Source of the DNA: Paraburkholderia caledonica NBRC 102488
Lineage (GTDB): Bacteria; Pseudomonadota; Gammaproteobacteria; Burkholderiales; Burkholderiaceae
Reading direction: 5' to 3'
DNA: 64,000 nt
Assembly: GCF_000685095.1 (NCBI RefSeq)
Contig: NZ_BAYE01000005.1
Span: 372,001-436,000 of the forward strand
Made by a program: the position numbers and the translations under genes. This document shows positions 1 through 8,945 of this stretch, piece by piece; within the stretch, counting starts at the first letter, position 1, and every line of letters starts with the position of its first letter. The notes beneath the pieces were generated by a model. It did not search any database and was not told the origin of the DNA. It saw only the letters and a program-made list of their open reading frames with translations.

Positions 1-288
1 CAGCGCGTCGTTGCGAAACGCATAGAACGGATCGGAGTAACCCGCGGCGGCAACGATGCTCGCCGTGCCCATCAGCTTGCCGCTCTCCGAATCTTCGAGC
101 ACGAACAGATAGAACTCCTCGCCCGGGAAATCGACCTCCGCGCGAAACGAGTCTTCTGACAACGCGACGCGTGCTTCGAGCGCGCGCCGGTCGTGCGGTA
201 GCGAATGCAGCACCGGTTGCGCGGTGCGCGCCATATGTTCGAGCGCATCGAGATCGGCGAGGCGGCCGGGGCGTACGAAGAGCATCAT
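1..288 (-). CDS. astA: Arginine N-succinyltransferase, N-terminal part (cut by window edge)
   Basis: This enzyme transfers succinyl from succinyl-CoA to the alpha-amino group of arginine (and ornithine in the AruF/AruG type), the first step of the AST pathway. The 96 visible codons start MMLFVRPGRLADLDALEHMA, typical of the family N-terminus, and continue with the GNAT-like stretch GEEFYLFVLEDSESGKLMG. The start codon is one of two adjacent ATGs (288 or 285), behind AGGAACG. It lies 61 bp downstream of astC on the same strand, so the two are probably co-transcribed. The gene continues beyond base 1. Burkholderia relatives may carry two tandem subunits (AruF, AruG); which one this is cannot be decided here. 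Confidence 0.9.
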   Translation of the reverse strand, partial: MMLFVRPGRLADLDALEHMARTAQPVLHSLPHDRRALEARVALSEDSFRAEVDFPGEEFYLFVLEDSESGKLMGTASIVAAAGYSDPFYAFRNDAL

Positions 289-349
289 CGTTCCTGTTCA
301 ATGTGACGCATGAGCGAATGCGGAGCGTTGGAACCGTTGAAACCGCCGT

Positions 350-1585
350 TCACCTGGACGCAGCTTCGGCCTTCACGCCGACAACGTCCGCGATTGCTTT
401 CGCAAGACGCTCGAAGCCCTCGTTCATGTCGTCGAGCGGCATGATCAGCGACGGCACGAAGCGCAGCACGTCCGGTCCTGCCATCAGCATGATGACGCCA
501 TGCTGGCCGGCCGCCGTGACGAAGTCTTTCGCGCGACCCTTGTACGCGTCGGTCAGTTGCGCGCCGATCAACAGGCCCTTGCCGCGCACCTCGTCGAACA
601 GGCCGAAGCGCTCGTTGAGCTTGGCGAGGTGGCCCTTCAGCACTTCACTGCGGGTACGCACGCCTTCGAGCAGCTTCGGATCGCTGACCAGCTCCACCAC
701 TTTTTCCGCGATGGCGGAGCCGAGTGGATTGCCGCCGTAAGTCGTGCCATGCACGCCGACCTTGAAGTGCGCAGCGAGTTCGTTCGTGGTCAGCATCGCG
801 CCGATCGGAAAGCCGTTGCCGAGCGCCTTCGCGGTGGTCAGGATATCGGGCGTAACCCCCGTGTCCTGATACGCGTAGAAGTAGCCGCTGCGGCCCACAC
901 CTGTTTGTACCTCGTCAAAAATCAGCAGCGCGCCGTGCTGATCGCAGGCTTCGCGCAGCGCTTTGAGGAACGCCGGATCGGCGGGAATGACGCCGCCTTC
1001 GCCTTGAATCGGTTCGACGATAACCGCGCAGGTCTTCGCGCCGATCGCCTTTTGCGCGGCCTGTATGTCGTTGTACGGCAGGTGAACGATGCCTTGCGGC
1101 ACCGGCCCGAAGCCTTCCGAATACTTCGGCTGACCGCCCACGCTGACGGTGAAGAACGTTCGGCCATGGAACGACTGCGTGAACGAGATGATTTCGTATT
1201 TGTCGGCACCATGACGCTCGAATGCGACGCGGCGCGCGAGTTTCAACGCGGCTTCGTTCGCTTCCGCGCCCGAGTTCGCGAAGAAAGCGCGGTCGGCGAA
1301 CGTCAGTTCTTCGAGACGCCTGGCGAGACGCAGCACCGGCTCGTTGGTGTAGCCGTTACCGATGTGCCAGAGCTTGCTACCCTGCTCATGCAGGACTTTC
1401 AGCAGTTCGGGATGCGCATGACCGAGCGCGGTGACGGCGATACCGCCGGCGAAGTCGATATAGTCGCGGCCTTGCGTATCCCAGACGCGTGAGCCGAGAC
1501 CGCGATCCGGCACGAAGGCGGCGGGTGCGAATACCGGCACCATGACTTCGTCGAAGGTCTTGCGTGTCACAGTCAGGTCGTTCAT
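350..1585 (-). CDS. astC: Succinylornithine/acetylornithine aminotransferase
   Basis: PLP-dependent class III aminotransferase of 411 residues. It converts N2-succinylornithine plus 2-oxoglutarate to succinylglutamate semialdehyde and glutamate, and usually also accepts N-acetylornithine. Visible motifs are [15 protein letters not shown] (about 104-118), the cofactor-contacting [12 protein letters not shown] with Asp224, and [11 protein letters not shown] with the Schiff-base Lys253. Length matches the family. The ATG has GAGGA about 9 bases upstream. It sits between argR and astA on the same strand, which favours the catabolic AstC/AruC role over the biosynthetic ArgD role, although the two are hard to separate by sequence alone. 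Confidence 0.93.
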   Translation of the reverse strand: MNDLTVTRKTFDEVMVPVFAPAAFVPDRGLGSRVWDTQGRDYIDFAGGIAVTALGHAHPELLKVLHEQGSKLWHIGNGYTNEPVLRLARRLEELTFADRAFFANSGAEANEAALKLARRVAFERHGADKYEIISFTQSFHGRTFFTVSVGGQPKYSEGFGPVPQGIVHLPYNDIQAAQKAIGAKTCAVIVEPIQGEGGVIPADPAFLKALREACDQHGALLIFDEVQTGVGRSGYFYAYQDTGVTPDILTTAKALGNGFPIGAMLTTNELAAHFKVGVHGTTYGGNPLGSAIAEKVVELVSDPKLLEGVRTRSEVLKGHLAKLNERFGLFDEVRGKGLLIGAQLTDAYKGRAKDFVTAAGQHGVIMLMAGPDVLRFVPSLIMPLDDMNEGFERLAKAIADVVGVKAEAASR

Positions 1586-1771
1586 GGCAAATCCTCGTTA
1601 CGGGTGAGAGGTAGTACAGATAGTGTAGGAAACCGCACGCGTTACGTCTTGCGCATACGCGACGCTTTCTATGAGCTTCCGCGCGGCATGCGAGGCCACA
1701 CGCTTGCTGACCAGCTGCATCGCCAACCGACGCCAACACTTGCCGCCTGCTTGTCGCCTGCTTGCCGCCCT

Positions 1772-2821
1772 TCAGTCGCCCCTATCCGGCGGCTCGATCA
1801 GCGCACCCGCGCGCGGCTCGCTGGCTGCGGCGCCGCTTGCGCCGGTCTGTTTGTCGATCCAGTTGCGGCGGTCCTCGCGAGGCGTCACACCAAAGCGTTC
1901 GCGATATGCATTCGAAAAGTGCGCCGCCGACGAAAACCCGCAAGCGAGACTGATCTGCACGACCGACTTGCTGGTGCGCTGCAATTGCGTGCGCGCCTTC
2001 GAAAGGCGCAAGCCGAGATAGTATTTGGACGGCATCGAGCCGAGATACTGGCGAAAGAGGCGCTCCAATTGGCGTCGCGAAACGCCGACGAGCCCCGCGA
2101 TTTCGTCGGTGGTGAGCGGATCCTCGATGTTCGCTTCCATCAGCAACAACGCATCGTTCAGGCGCGGATGACGCTCGCCGGGCGCCGTCACGAACGGTAT
2201 GCGTTGACGCTCCTCGCCCGCGCGCAACACGCCGACGCCAAGCGTATCCGCGATGCGATCCGCGAGCTCCGGACCGTGCTCGCGGCCGATCATCGCGAGC
2301 ATGAAGTCGACGGTCGCCTGCCCGCCCGCGCAAGTGGCGCGATCGCGGTCGATTTCGAAAATTTGCTGGGTGACGATGGAGCGCTCGAACTGCTCGGAAA
2401 ACTGCTGATACGTTTCCCAGTTCACGCTGACGCGATAGCCCGACAACTGGCCCGCCATTGCAAGCCACCACACGCCGTGATGAATGCCGGTGACAAGCGG
2501 CGTGCGTTGCCCGACGCGCGACAAACTTGCGAGAAACAGGCGGTAGTCGGCGAATTGCTGGAACCGTTCGCTGACCACGATCAGCCAGTCGCATACCACT
2601 GCGTCGCCGAAGGCCACGTCGGCCGGCCATTGCGCGCCGCCCGCCAACGGCACCGCGCGGCCGTCCCACGAGTACACCTGCACGCGGTACAGCGCGCGGC
2701 CGTCGATTTCATTGGCGAGATTGAGCGCGTCGACAATCGGCCCGACGCCCGACATCGACACAGGCGGCAATGCCACGATTGCAACCTGCATGGTGCGTGC
2801 GGGGCTGGACGTGCGAGCCAT
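1772..2821 (-). CDS. argR: GlxA/AraC-family transcriptional activator, ArgR-like
   Basis: A 349-residue regulator. The N-terminal two thirds form a DJ-1/PfpI-like domain (MQVAIVALPPVSMSGVGP onward). Residues about 230-330 form an AraC-type double helix-turn-helix ending in the family signature ISLACGFSSAAHFSNAYRERFGVTP. Its place between the basic amino acid ABC transporter and astC mirrors the Pseudomonas aot-argR and aru systems, where ArgR activates arginine uptake and AST catabolism. That role is inferred from context. It lies 24 bp downstream of aotP, so it probably belongs to the transporter operon. The start is uncertain: an internal ATG at 2791 is possible and neither site has a strong ribosome-binding site. 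Confidence 0.85.
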   Translation of the reverse strand: MARTSSPARTMQVAIVALPPVSMSGVGPIVDALNLANEIDGRALYRVQVYSWDGRAVPLAGGAQWPADVAFGDAVVCDWLIVVSERFQQFADYRLFLASLSRVGQRTPLVTGIHHGVWWLAMAGQLSGYRVSVNWETYQQFSEQFERSIVTQQIFEIDRDRATCAGGQATVDFMLAMIGREHGPELADRIADTLGVGVLRAGEERQRIPFVTAPGERHPRLNDALLLMEANIEDPLTTDEIAGLVGVSRRQLERLFRQYLGSMPSKYYLGLRLSKARTQLQRTSKSVVQISLACGFSSAAHFSNAYRERFGVTPREDRRNWIDKQTGASGAAASEPRAGALIEPPDRGD

Positions 2822-2845
2822 CGATCAGATAGAAGACGGCGAGCG

Positions 2846-3637
2846 TTACTTCAGGCTGCCGGAGAGGAACTGCTTGAGCCGCTCGCTGCGCGGCGAACTC
2901 AGCACCTCGGCGGGCAGGCCTTCTTCTTCCGTACGGCCCTGATGAAGGAACATCACATGGTTCGACACGTTGCGCGCGAAACCCATTTCGTGCGTGACGA
3001 CGATCATCGTGCGCCCTTCTTCGGCGAGCTTCTGCATGACTTTCAACACCTCGCCGACCAGTTCGGGGTCGAGCGCGGAAGTGGGCTCGTCGAACAGCAT
3101 GACGTCAGGGTCCATTGCCAGTGCACGGGCGATCGCCACGCGCTGCTGCTGACCGCCCGACAGATGCGACGGATATTGTTTTTCCAGACGCGGCGCGAGG
3201 CCCACTTTCTCGAGATATTCGCGCGCGCGCTCCTCGGCTTCGCGACGCGGCAAACCGAGCACATGAATAGGCGCCTCGACGATGTTCTCGATCACGTTCA
3301 TGTGCGCCCACAGGTTGAAGTGCTGGAACACCATCGCGAGCTTCGTGCGGATGCGCTGCAATTGCTTGTGATCGGCCACTTCCAGATTGCCGGCGCGGTC
3401 GGCTTTCGTCTTGACCGCTTCGCCGTCGACGACGATCTGCCCGGCGTTCGGCCGCTCGAGAAAATTAATGCAGCGCAGGAAGGTGCTCTTGCCCGAGCCG
3501 CTCGCGCCGATGATGCTGATCACGTCGCCCTTGTTCGCATTGAGCGATACGCCCTTGAGCACTTCGTTGTCGCCGTAGCGCTTGTGGATGTCCTGCACGG
3601 CGAGCTTGCAAGCTTCGGTTTGCGTGGTGTGGAGCAA
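2846..3637 (-). CDS. aotP: Basic amino acid ABC transporter, ATP-binding subunit (HisP/AotP type)
   Basis: A 263-residue cytoplasmic ATPase of a polar amino acid importer. It shows Walker [11 protein letters not shown]-loop region [12 protein letters not shown], signature [16 protein letters not shown], Walker [13 protein letters not shown] and switch His in [10 protein letters not shown]. The [12 protein letters not shown] stretch is typical of the HisP/ArgT-system ATPases for histidine, lysine, arginine and ornithine. It follows two cognate permeases and precedes argR, so arginine/ornithine is the likely substrate. Nothing in the sequence looks damaged. Confidence 0.93.
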   Translation of the reverse strand: MLHTTQTEACKLAVQDIHKRYGDNEVLKGVSLNANKGDVISIIGASGSGKSTFLRCINFLERPNAGQIVVDGEAVKTKADRAGNLEVADHKQLQRIRTKLAMVFQHFNLWAHMNVIENIVEAPIHVLGLPRREAEERAREYLEKVGLAPRLEKQYPSHLSGGQQQRVAIARALAMDPDVMLFDEPTSALDPELVGEVLKVMQKLAEEGRTMIVVTHEMGFARNVSNHVMFLHQGRTEEEGLPAEVLSSPRSERLKQFLSGSLK

Positions 3638-3715
3638 GATGCTCTCCCTGTGAATATACGGATCGAACGTCGACGGCGCGCTTTTATCGCACCGCCTGCT
3701 GCAAACAAGGCGCGC

Positions 3716-4429
3716 TCAATGCGTGCGCACCGCCAGGTAACCCAGCCAGTGACGCTCCGCGCGGCGGAACAACGCAACGAGGGCGAACGACACCACGAGA
3801 TAAATCAGCGCGGCCAGACCGAACGCGTCGAACGATTGATAGGTGGCCGAATTCGCGTCGCGCGCGACCTTCAGGATGTCTGGCACGGTGGCCGTGAACG
3901 CGACCGTCGTGGCATGCAGCATCAGGATCACTTCGTTACTGTACAACGGTAAAGCGCGGCGCAGCGCGGACGGTATCACAATGCGGCGGTACATCGTGAA
4001 CCAGCTCATGCCATAGGCGCGTGCCGCTTCCACTTCACCGTGCGACGTCGAGCGGATCGCGCCGGCAAAAATCTCCGTGGTGTATGCGCAGGTATTCAAC
4101 GCGAACGCCAGAATCGCGCAGTGAAAACCGCTGCGAAAGAACGCATCGAGCAGTTGATGCGAACGCACGAATTCAAGGCTGTACATGCCGGTATAGATCA
4201 GCAGCAATTGCACGTACAGCGGCGTGCCCCGAAACACGTAAGTGTAAAGACGCACCGGTGTGGAAAGCCAGCGCTTCTTCGACACGCGGGCCACCGCCAG
4301 CGGAATCGCGAGACAGAAGCCGATACCGACGGACGCCACCAGCAGCCACAACGTGACCGCAAGGCCGGATATGCGCTGACCGTCCCAGTAGAGAAACGCG
4401 CGCCAGAACTGGTTGAGAATGTCGATCAT
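3716..4429 (-). CDS. aotM: Basic amino acid ABC transporter permease (HisM/AotM type)
   Basis: A 237-residue inner-membrane permease with about five membrane segments. The coupling-loop signature SHGEVEAARAYGMSWFTMYRRI is the EAA motif that docks onto the ATPase. VFRGTPLYVQLLLIYTG is a typical HisM-family sequence. Only 4 bp separate it from the upstream permease, and a 78-bp gap separates it from aotP. With its partner it would form the heterodimeric membrane channel for arginine, ornithine, lysine or histidine uptake. The name follows operon context; HisM would be equally acceptable. Confidence 0.92.
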   Translation of the reverse strand: MIDILNQFWRAFLYWDGQRISGLAVTLWLLVASVGIGFCLAIPLAVARVSKKRWLSTPVRLYTYVFRGTPLYVQLLLIYTGMYSLEFVRSHQLLDAFFRSGFHCAILAFALNTCAYTTEIFAGAIRSTSHGEVEAARAYGMSWFTMYRRIVIPSALRRALPLYSNEVILMLHATTVAFTATVPDILKVARDANSATYQSFDAFGLAALIYLVVSFALVALFRRAERHWLGYLAVRTH

Positions 4430-4433
4430 GGTC

Positions 4434-5135
4434 TTAAAGCTCCGCGTGCCGCACGCCGATCGAATAGCGGCGTTCCAGCCAGATCAGCGCGAGGTTCGAG
4501 ACGGTCGTCAGCGCCAGATAGATCAGCGCGGCGATCAGAATGAAGAAGAACATGTTGAACGTGCTTTTGCCTGCGTCCTGCGCAGCCTTCACGACATCGG
4601 CGAGACCGATGATCGACACCAGCGCCGTCGCTTTCACGAGCACCTGCCAGTTGTTGCCGATGCCCGGCAGCGCGAAACGCATCATCTGCGGAAACAGGAT
4701 GCGTGCGAACACGCGGGCACCGCTCATGCCGTAAGCGCTGCCCGCTTCCAGCTGCCCGCGCGGCACCGCGAGAAAAGCGCCGCGAAACGTCTCGGTGAAG
4801 TACGCGCCGTAAATGAAACCGAGCGTCAGCACGCCCGCCACGAACGGGTCGATGTCGAACTGCGGCAGATTGAGCGCGTCGGTCAGATTGTTGACCGCGA
4901 TCTGGATGCTATAGAAGAGCAGCAACATCAGCACGAGGTCCGGCACCGAGCGGATCAGCGTCGTGTAGCCGGTGGCGAGCGCGCGCAACGGACGGTTGAA
5001 CGAAAGTTTCGCCGCCGCGCCGGCGAGGCCGAGCACCACGGCGGCCGCGAGTGAAAGGACCGACAGTTCGACCGTCTGGATCGTGCCGGCCAGTAATACC
5101 GGACCAAAGCCGTATAGCACCACGCGTGTCTCCAT
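4434..5135 (-). CDS. aotQ: Basic amino acid ABC transporter permease (HisQ/AotQ type)
   Basis: A 233-residue inner-membrane permease and partner of the next gene. It contains a HisQ-like N-terminus (LYGFGPVLLAGTIQTVELSV), the LIRSVPDLVLMLLLFYS segment and an EAA loop around RGQLEAGSAYGMSGARVFAR. It is the first visible gene of the transporter operon. In most homologous systems a periplasmic binding protein precedes or adjoins the permeases. Here the upstream neighbour is an unrelated patatin gene after a 320-bp gap, so the binding protein must be encoded elsewhere. Confidence 0.92.
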   Translation of the reverse strand: METRVVLYGFGPVLLAGTIQTVELSVLSLAAAVVLGLAGAAAKLSFNRPLRALATGYTTLIRSVPDLVLMLLLFYSIQIAVNNLTDALNLPQFDIDPFVAGVLTLGFIYGAYFTETFRGAFLAVPRGQLEAGSAYGMSGARVFARILFPQMMRFALPGIGNNWQVLVKATALVSIIGLADVVKAAQDAGKSTFNMFFFILIAALIYLALTTVSNLALIWLERRYSIGVRHAEL

Positions 5136-5455
5136 CCAGGTTCGTTGAATTCCTAGGGATGTCGTCGGCTAGCGCCCCGACTCATCCTGCATGGCGCGGA
5201 GTCTCGCAAGCGAAAATTAAATTCTCAAAGGCCGGCGCGACATTTGCTGCGACGCAGCAAACCGGCAATGACAGCGCGGTACGGCTGACGGCGCTTGGTA
5301 CGGGGGCGCCTCGGGCGATACGGGCCGCCACGCGGGCAACCGTGGCCGCTGCGATTTCGCAAGTTTGAGGTCGCTTTTTCGATAGACGGGCGCGGGCTTC
5401 GCGCAGGGCGAAGGGTCGCACTTAACGCGGCGCGAACGCGTATTGCGCGCCGCCA
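5136..5455. promoter_or_regulatory. Intergenic region upstream of aotQ with a perfect dyad
   Basis: No convincing gene. The region should carry the promoter of the aotQMP-argR transcript. It contains a perfect 9+9 bp inverted repeat with a one-base centre, TTTGCTGCG-A-CGCAGCAAA, at 5243-5261, about 110 bp upstream of the aotQ start. A TGTCGC hexamer on the minus strand (5242-5237) directly abuts the dyad. TGTCGC resembles the half-site reported for Pseudomonas ArgR, but a full direct-repeat site is not seen. Its use as an operator is only inferred. Confidence 0.4.
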
Positions 5456-6409
5456 CTATTCGATGCCGAGCCGCGCGCGAATCGCCGGCAGCATATATTC
5501 GACTGCCGCGCGCCCTTCCTCGATGGCCGGCGCCGCGCGGTGAAAGTCGAAAATGCCCATGCCGCCGAGACGCGGCTGAATCAGAATGTCCGCAGGCTCG
5601 CCGGCGAGACGGCTTCGTGTAATCCGAACCTGCATGATGTCGATGCTTTGGGCGATCGAACTGAGCATTGAAGGCACGCGTGCGCTCGGCGCAGGCGGCA
5701 CGCGAACGTCGTCGGTGACGCGCTCCTCGGCGGGCGCGAGCCAGCGCGGCCAGGGCTTGCCGTTACGGCGCAGCGACACGGGCGGCGGTGCGGTGGGATC
5801 GATAGCCGGGGTGTCCACCACCGCGCCGCCGAAATCGCGGCCGTTGAGAATGTCGTTGTTCAGATCGACGGCGATCACACAGTCCGCCCGCATGCCGCGC
5901 GCGACCGACACCGGCACCGGATTGCTGAGCCCGCCGTCCACGAGCCATACGCCGTTGTGCCAAACCGGCGTGAAGATGCCGGGAATCGCAATGGACGCGC
6001 GCACCGCGTCGACCACGCTACCATCCTGCAGCCAGCTCTCGCGGCCCGAATCGAGTTCGGTGGCGACCGCCGCGAATGGCATGTTCAGCTGCGCGATCGA
6101 ACGGCCGTCGAACTTGTCGGCGAAAAGCTGGATGACCTTGCGCCCGCCGAGCAGCCCGCCCGAGAGACGCAAGTCGAGCAGTCGCACGACCGTCTGCCAC
6201 GTGAGGCGCGACACCCACTCCTCGAGCCAGTCGAGGTCGCCGTTCGCATACACGGCGCCGACCAGCGCGCCGATCGATGTGCCGCACACCACGTCGGGTT
6301 TGATGCCCGCATCGTGCAACGCGCGAATCGCACCGATATGCGCCCAGCCACGAGCCGCGCCGCCCCCCAACACGAGCCCGATACGGCTGTATCGACGTCG
6401 ACGTATCAT
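5456..6409 (-). CDS. Patatin-like phospholipase family protein (RssA/YchK-like)
   Basis: A 317-residue serine acyl hydrolase. The oxyanion-hole loop GGGAARGWAH is at about 15-24, the nucleophile elbow GTSIGA has Ser45, and the catalytic Asp of the dyad is in VDGGLSNPVP (Asp158). No signal peptide is present, so it is probably cytoplasmic or membrane-associated. I chose the ATG at 6409 because GGAAGG lies upstream and it leaves 38 bp to the preceding lipoprotein gene. The longer frame up to 6565 would overlap that gene by over 100 bp and lacks family similarity. Substrate unknown; bacterial homologues act on phospholipids or lysophospholipids. Confidence 0.87.
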   Translation of the reverse strand: MIRRRRYSRIGLVLGGGAARGWAHIGAIRALHDAGIKPDVVCGTSIGALVGAVYANGDLDWLEEWVSRLTWQTVVRLLDLRLSGGLLGGRKVIQLFADKFDGRSIAQLNMPFAAVATELDSGRESWLQDGSVVDAVRASIAIPGIFTPVWHNGVWLVDGGLSNPVPVSVARGMRADCVIAVDLNNDILNGRDFGGAVVDTPAIDPTAPPPVSLRRNGKPWPRWLAPAEERVTDDVRVPPAPSARVPSMLSSIAQSIDIMQVRITRSRLAGEPADILIQPRLGGMGIFDFHRAAPAIEEGRAAVEYMLPAIRARLGIE

Positions 6410-6447
6410 GATTCCCCGCCTTCCATTCGTCTGTCTTGCCGTTGCTT

Positions 6448-6999
6448 CTAGCGCCCGCGCACCACGTCCGAGCGCGATGTCGTGTACACCTTCCTGTTCT
6501 GGTCGAAGTGCACATTGAAAATGCCTTCTTCCGTCACACCGCCCTCGCGCCACTTCCAGCTCCACACCGTCTCCGGCTTGAGCGGGAACACCGCGATTTC
6601 GCCCGGTTTGCCGAGCAGGCGTCGCACTTCGTCCTCGCTCATGCCGATGCGGATCTTGCCGAAGTTCGCAGCGGTCAGAACCTGCGTGATGGCTTGAAGC
6701 TTACCGTCACGGTCGATATCGACCATGTACGTATTCAAACCTTGCGGACCACGTGGATATTCGAAGCGTTTGGAGCCGTCCGTATAGGTGCGCTCGGTTT
6801 CGGGCTTACCCATCTGCTCGCGGATCTGCGCTTCGGTCGTGACGCCCGGTGTCATGTTTTTCAGCAGCAGCGCGTCGGGCTTCACCGCGTTGAACAGTTC
6901 CTTGATTTTTTGCACGGCGCGCTCGCTCTGTTGGTCGTCGCAAGCAGTGAGCGCGATGCACGCGGCCAGCATGGCGGCAATAGGCAATTTCAGGCTCAC
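6448..6999 (-). CDS. SmpA/OmlA (BamE-like) domain lipoprotein
   Basis: A 183-residue predicted outer-membrane lipoprotein. The signal peptide ends in the lipobox ALTAC (Cys20). Two BamE-like half repeats follow, each with the G-[MV]-[ST]-x4-[IV]-x5-G-[KR]-P pattern: GVTTEAQIREQMGKPETE near residues 52-69 and GMSEDEVRRLLGKPGE near 118-133. Members of this family help outer-membrane assembly or stability. It is not the canonical single-domain BamE, which is about 110-150 residues. It lies 38 bp upstream of the patatin gene and may be co-transcribed with it. Confidence 0.8.
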   Translation of the reverse strand: MSLKLPIAAMLAACIALTACDDQQSERAVQKIKELFNAVKPDALLLKNMTPGVTTEAQIREQMGKPETERTYTDGSKRFEYPRGPQGLNTYMVDIDRDGKLQAITQVLTAANFGKIRIGMSEDEVRRLLGKPGEIAVFPLKPETVWSWKWREGGVTEEGIFNVHFDQNRKVYTTSRSDVVRGR

Positions 7000-7585
7000 A
7001 GCGAAATTCCTGTATCGATGCGAGCGCGACTGTGCGCACCGCTCGTGTAGTGATTCACCAAAGGGACATCCTTTGGAACGCGCTACAGGATAACCTCGTG
7101 CGGCAAAAACCGCGAGCGCGCGCCGGTGCGCCGAAATCGGGCGATGCCGGTGCTCGCATGCGAAAAACGCGGGACGTTACGCGTTTTCTGGAGGATCAGG
7201 CTGTCTGAGCGAGGTTTATTGCAAACAGCAACAGTCGCAACAGAAAGCAAACAGGCGACGCCGTGGAAAGCGTCGGCGTGACTCGCGGCGGCAATGAGGT
7301 GCTCGCGACCGATACGGGAGGTGACGCGTAGAAAGAAGGGACTACGGAAGATGCGAAAGACCGGGATGAGTGCGCGGACGACGCGCAGCGGTCCGGTTCC
7401 GGCGCGGCGATGAACGACCTTGGCCGCTCACCTTGCGCCATCGCCGGAAGTGACGAACCGCTGCTTGTATGGCCGTCCTGGTCCCTCGATAAGCCTTCAG
7501 GTGACGTTAATCTAACGGGATCGGACGGTTTAGACGAGAGCGCGTTTACACCGAATTTGCAGAGGATTTCGTTGCAGAAGAACGC
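7000..7585. other. Intergenic, no gene recognised
   Basis: This 586-bp stretch lies between the start of the lipoprotein gene and the stop of the sulfonate-binding protein gene. Short open frames on both strands show no recognisable protein. It should hold the promoter of the lipoprotein-patatin transcript and the end of the transcript arriving from 7586. I see no strong terminator hairpin. Confidence 0.4.
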
Positions 7586-8572
7586 TCAGGGCAGAGGAAA
7601 ACTGCGGTCGAAACTCGCACGCACATCCAGATGTGCGCGAATTACGCTGGCTGCTTCGTAGGTGTCGGCCGTGCGCTGCTGCGCGGTCACGACGCTATCG
7701 TCTATGGCGACCGGATGCACCTGGCCGCGCTGATAGACCGTCTTCAACACGTCGGTCGGCAAGCCGGTGACGCGCGACTGCATCGCCGCGACTTCATCGG
7801 GATGCGTCAGCGCCCAGCGCTGCCCAGTCGCCACGCGCCGCAGAAAGTCGGCTAACTGTGCCCGCTTGGCCGCAATCGCGGTCTCGGTCGCAACCTGATA
7901 GCTAAGCCCTTCGGACAGACCCACGCCGTTCGCGATGATGCGGTCGTGATCGCGCGACTCGCCAAGCGCCGTGTACGGGTCCCAAACGGACCACGCATCG
8001 ACGCTGCCCGAAGCGAGCGCGGCCTTGGCGTCGGCCGGTGCGAGGAACACAAACGTGACGTCGCTCGCGGACAGATTCGCCTTCTTCAGTGCGGCGAGCG
8101 CGAGGTAATGACCGATGGAGCCGCGCGTCGTGGCAAGGCGCTTTCCCTTCAGGTTCGCGACCTCGGTGAGCGGCGATTGCGGACCGACCACGATGGCGAG
8201 ATCGAGCGGATTGGACCGCGTCGCGGCGACGGCCCGCACGCGCGCGCCGGCAGCGAGCGCGAACACGAGTGGCGCGTCTCCGAGTCCGCCGACATCCACG
8301 GCGCCTGCATTCAACGCCTCGCCAAGCGGTTGCGCTGCCGGAAAGTTGAACCATTCGATCTTGTACGGCAGGTCTTTCAACTGGCCCGATGCCTCAAGAA
8401 TGCCGCGCGTTTGCAGCGATTGATCGCCGACCTTGAGCACGGGCAGATCGGCGGCATTTGATGCGCTTGCATATAGCAGAGCGGGAATCGCCAGCACAGC
8501 GGCTGCGAGCGCTTCGGCAAGCGCGCGTTGCAGCGCGGAGAACGTCGCGAAAAGAGAACCGGATAGCGTCAT
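7586..8572 (-). CDS. Aliphatic sulfonate ABC transporter substrate-binding protein (SsuA-like)
   Basis: A 328-residue periplasmic binding protein. An N-terminal hydrophobic segment ends in SASNAADLP, a likely signal peptidase site. The body matches the SsuA/TauA/NitT family: LKVGDQSLQTRGILEASGQL, IEWFNFPAAQPLGEALNAGAVDVGGLGDAP, and SVDAWSVWDPYTALGE. It probably binds aliphatic sulfonates or a related sulfur source. No permease or ATPase gene is adjacent, so it must work with components encoded elsewhere. The neighbouring genes for cysteine dioxygenase, rhodanese and SsuD-type monooxygenase support a role in sulfur metabolism. Confidence 0.87.
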   Translation of the reverse strand: MTLSGSLFATFSALQRALAEALAAAVLAIPALLYASASNAADLPVLKVGDQSLQTRGILEASGQLKDLPYKIEWFNFPAAQPLGEALNAGAVDVGGLGDAPLVFALAAGARVRAVAATRSNPLDLAIVVGPQSPLTEVANLKGKRLATTRGSIGHYLALAALKKANLSASDVTFVFLAPADAKAALASGSVDAWSVWDPYTALGESRDHDRIIANGVGLSEGLSYQVATETAIAAKRAQLADFLRRVATGQRWALTHPDEVAAMQSRVTGLPTDVLKTVYQRGQVHPVAIDDSVVTAQQRTADTYEAASVIRAHLDVRASFDRSFPLP

Positions 8573-8687
8573 GTGGAAGGCCTGCGAATGAGATTCCAGC
8601 GACGATAAGCGAGCGGCTCGTTTAAGACAAACGCCTTATTCTGCTATGCAAATATGCGAATTTTTATTGCCCGCGAGGTTTGAAAAA

Positions 8688-8843
8688 ATGGCTTCGCGCG
8701 TGTTGCCGTCAGGCGCACTAATCACCTCGCGGCTCGTCGTGAAGATGCCACGTCTGCTTGATGAATTGCAGCGGCCGATCGAGCGGTTCGGCGCGGCGAT
8801 CGAACGGCACTTCAAGGAGGCGCGCAGGCAACGCGCGTCTTGA
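8688..8843 (+). CDS. Possible small protein, 51 aa, unknown
   Basis: An open frame from an ATG preceded by GAGG about 10 bases upstream. It encodes a basic peptide with an amphipathic C-terminal part (LLDELQRPIERFGAAIERHFKEARRQ). I recognise no family. It is the only sensible frame in the 373-bp gap upstream of the sulfonate-binding protein gene. The reading is weak: codon use looks coding-like but could be chance in GC-rich DNA. Confidence 0.3.
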   Translation: MASRVLPSGALITSRLVVKMPRLLDELQRPIERFGAAIERHFKEARRQRAS

Positions 8844-8902
8844 GGCGCGCGGCGTGTCCAAGTTCTCACTGTGGTCGCTGGTTCGTCGCCAGTTGGTGAT
8901 TT

Positions 8903-8933
8903 AGCCCGCGTTACGGCAGCGGCAGCGCGGGCT
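8903..8933 (-). terminator. Hairpin downstream of the rhodanese gene
   Basis: A perfect 8-bp inverted repeat, AGCCCGCG and CGCGGGCT, with a 15-base loop lies just past the rhodanese stop codon. No T-run follows on either strand, so it may be an mRNA-stabilising hairpin rather than an intrinsic terminator. Confidence 0.4.
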
Positions 8934-8945
8934 TGAACGCCAACG

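Noticed and set aside
500..1492. A 330-codon plus-strand frame across astC
   Set aside because: Shadow of the aminotransferase, with no motif.
1604..3952. A 782-codon open frame on the plus strand
   Set aside because: It lies antisense to argR, aotP and part of aotM, which have clear family motifs. Long antisense frames are common in GC-rich DNA.
5295..5543. Small plus-strand frame upstream of the patatin gene
   Set aside because: Arg/Ala-rich, overlaps the 3' end of the patatin gene, and shows no family resemblance.
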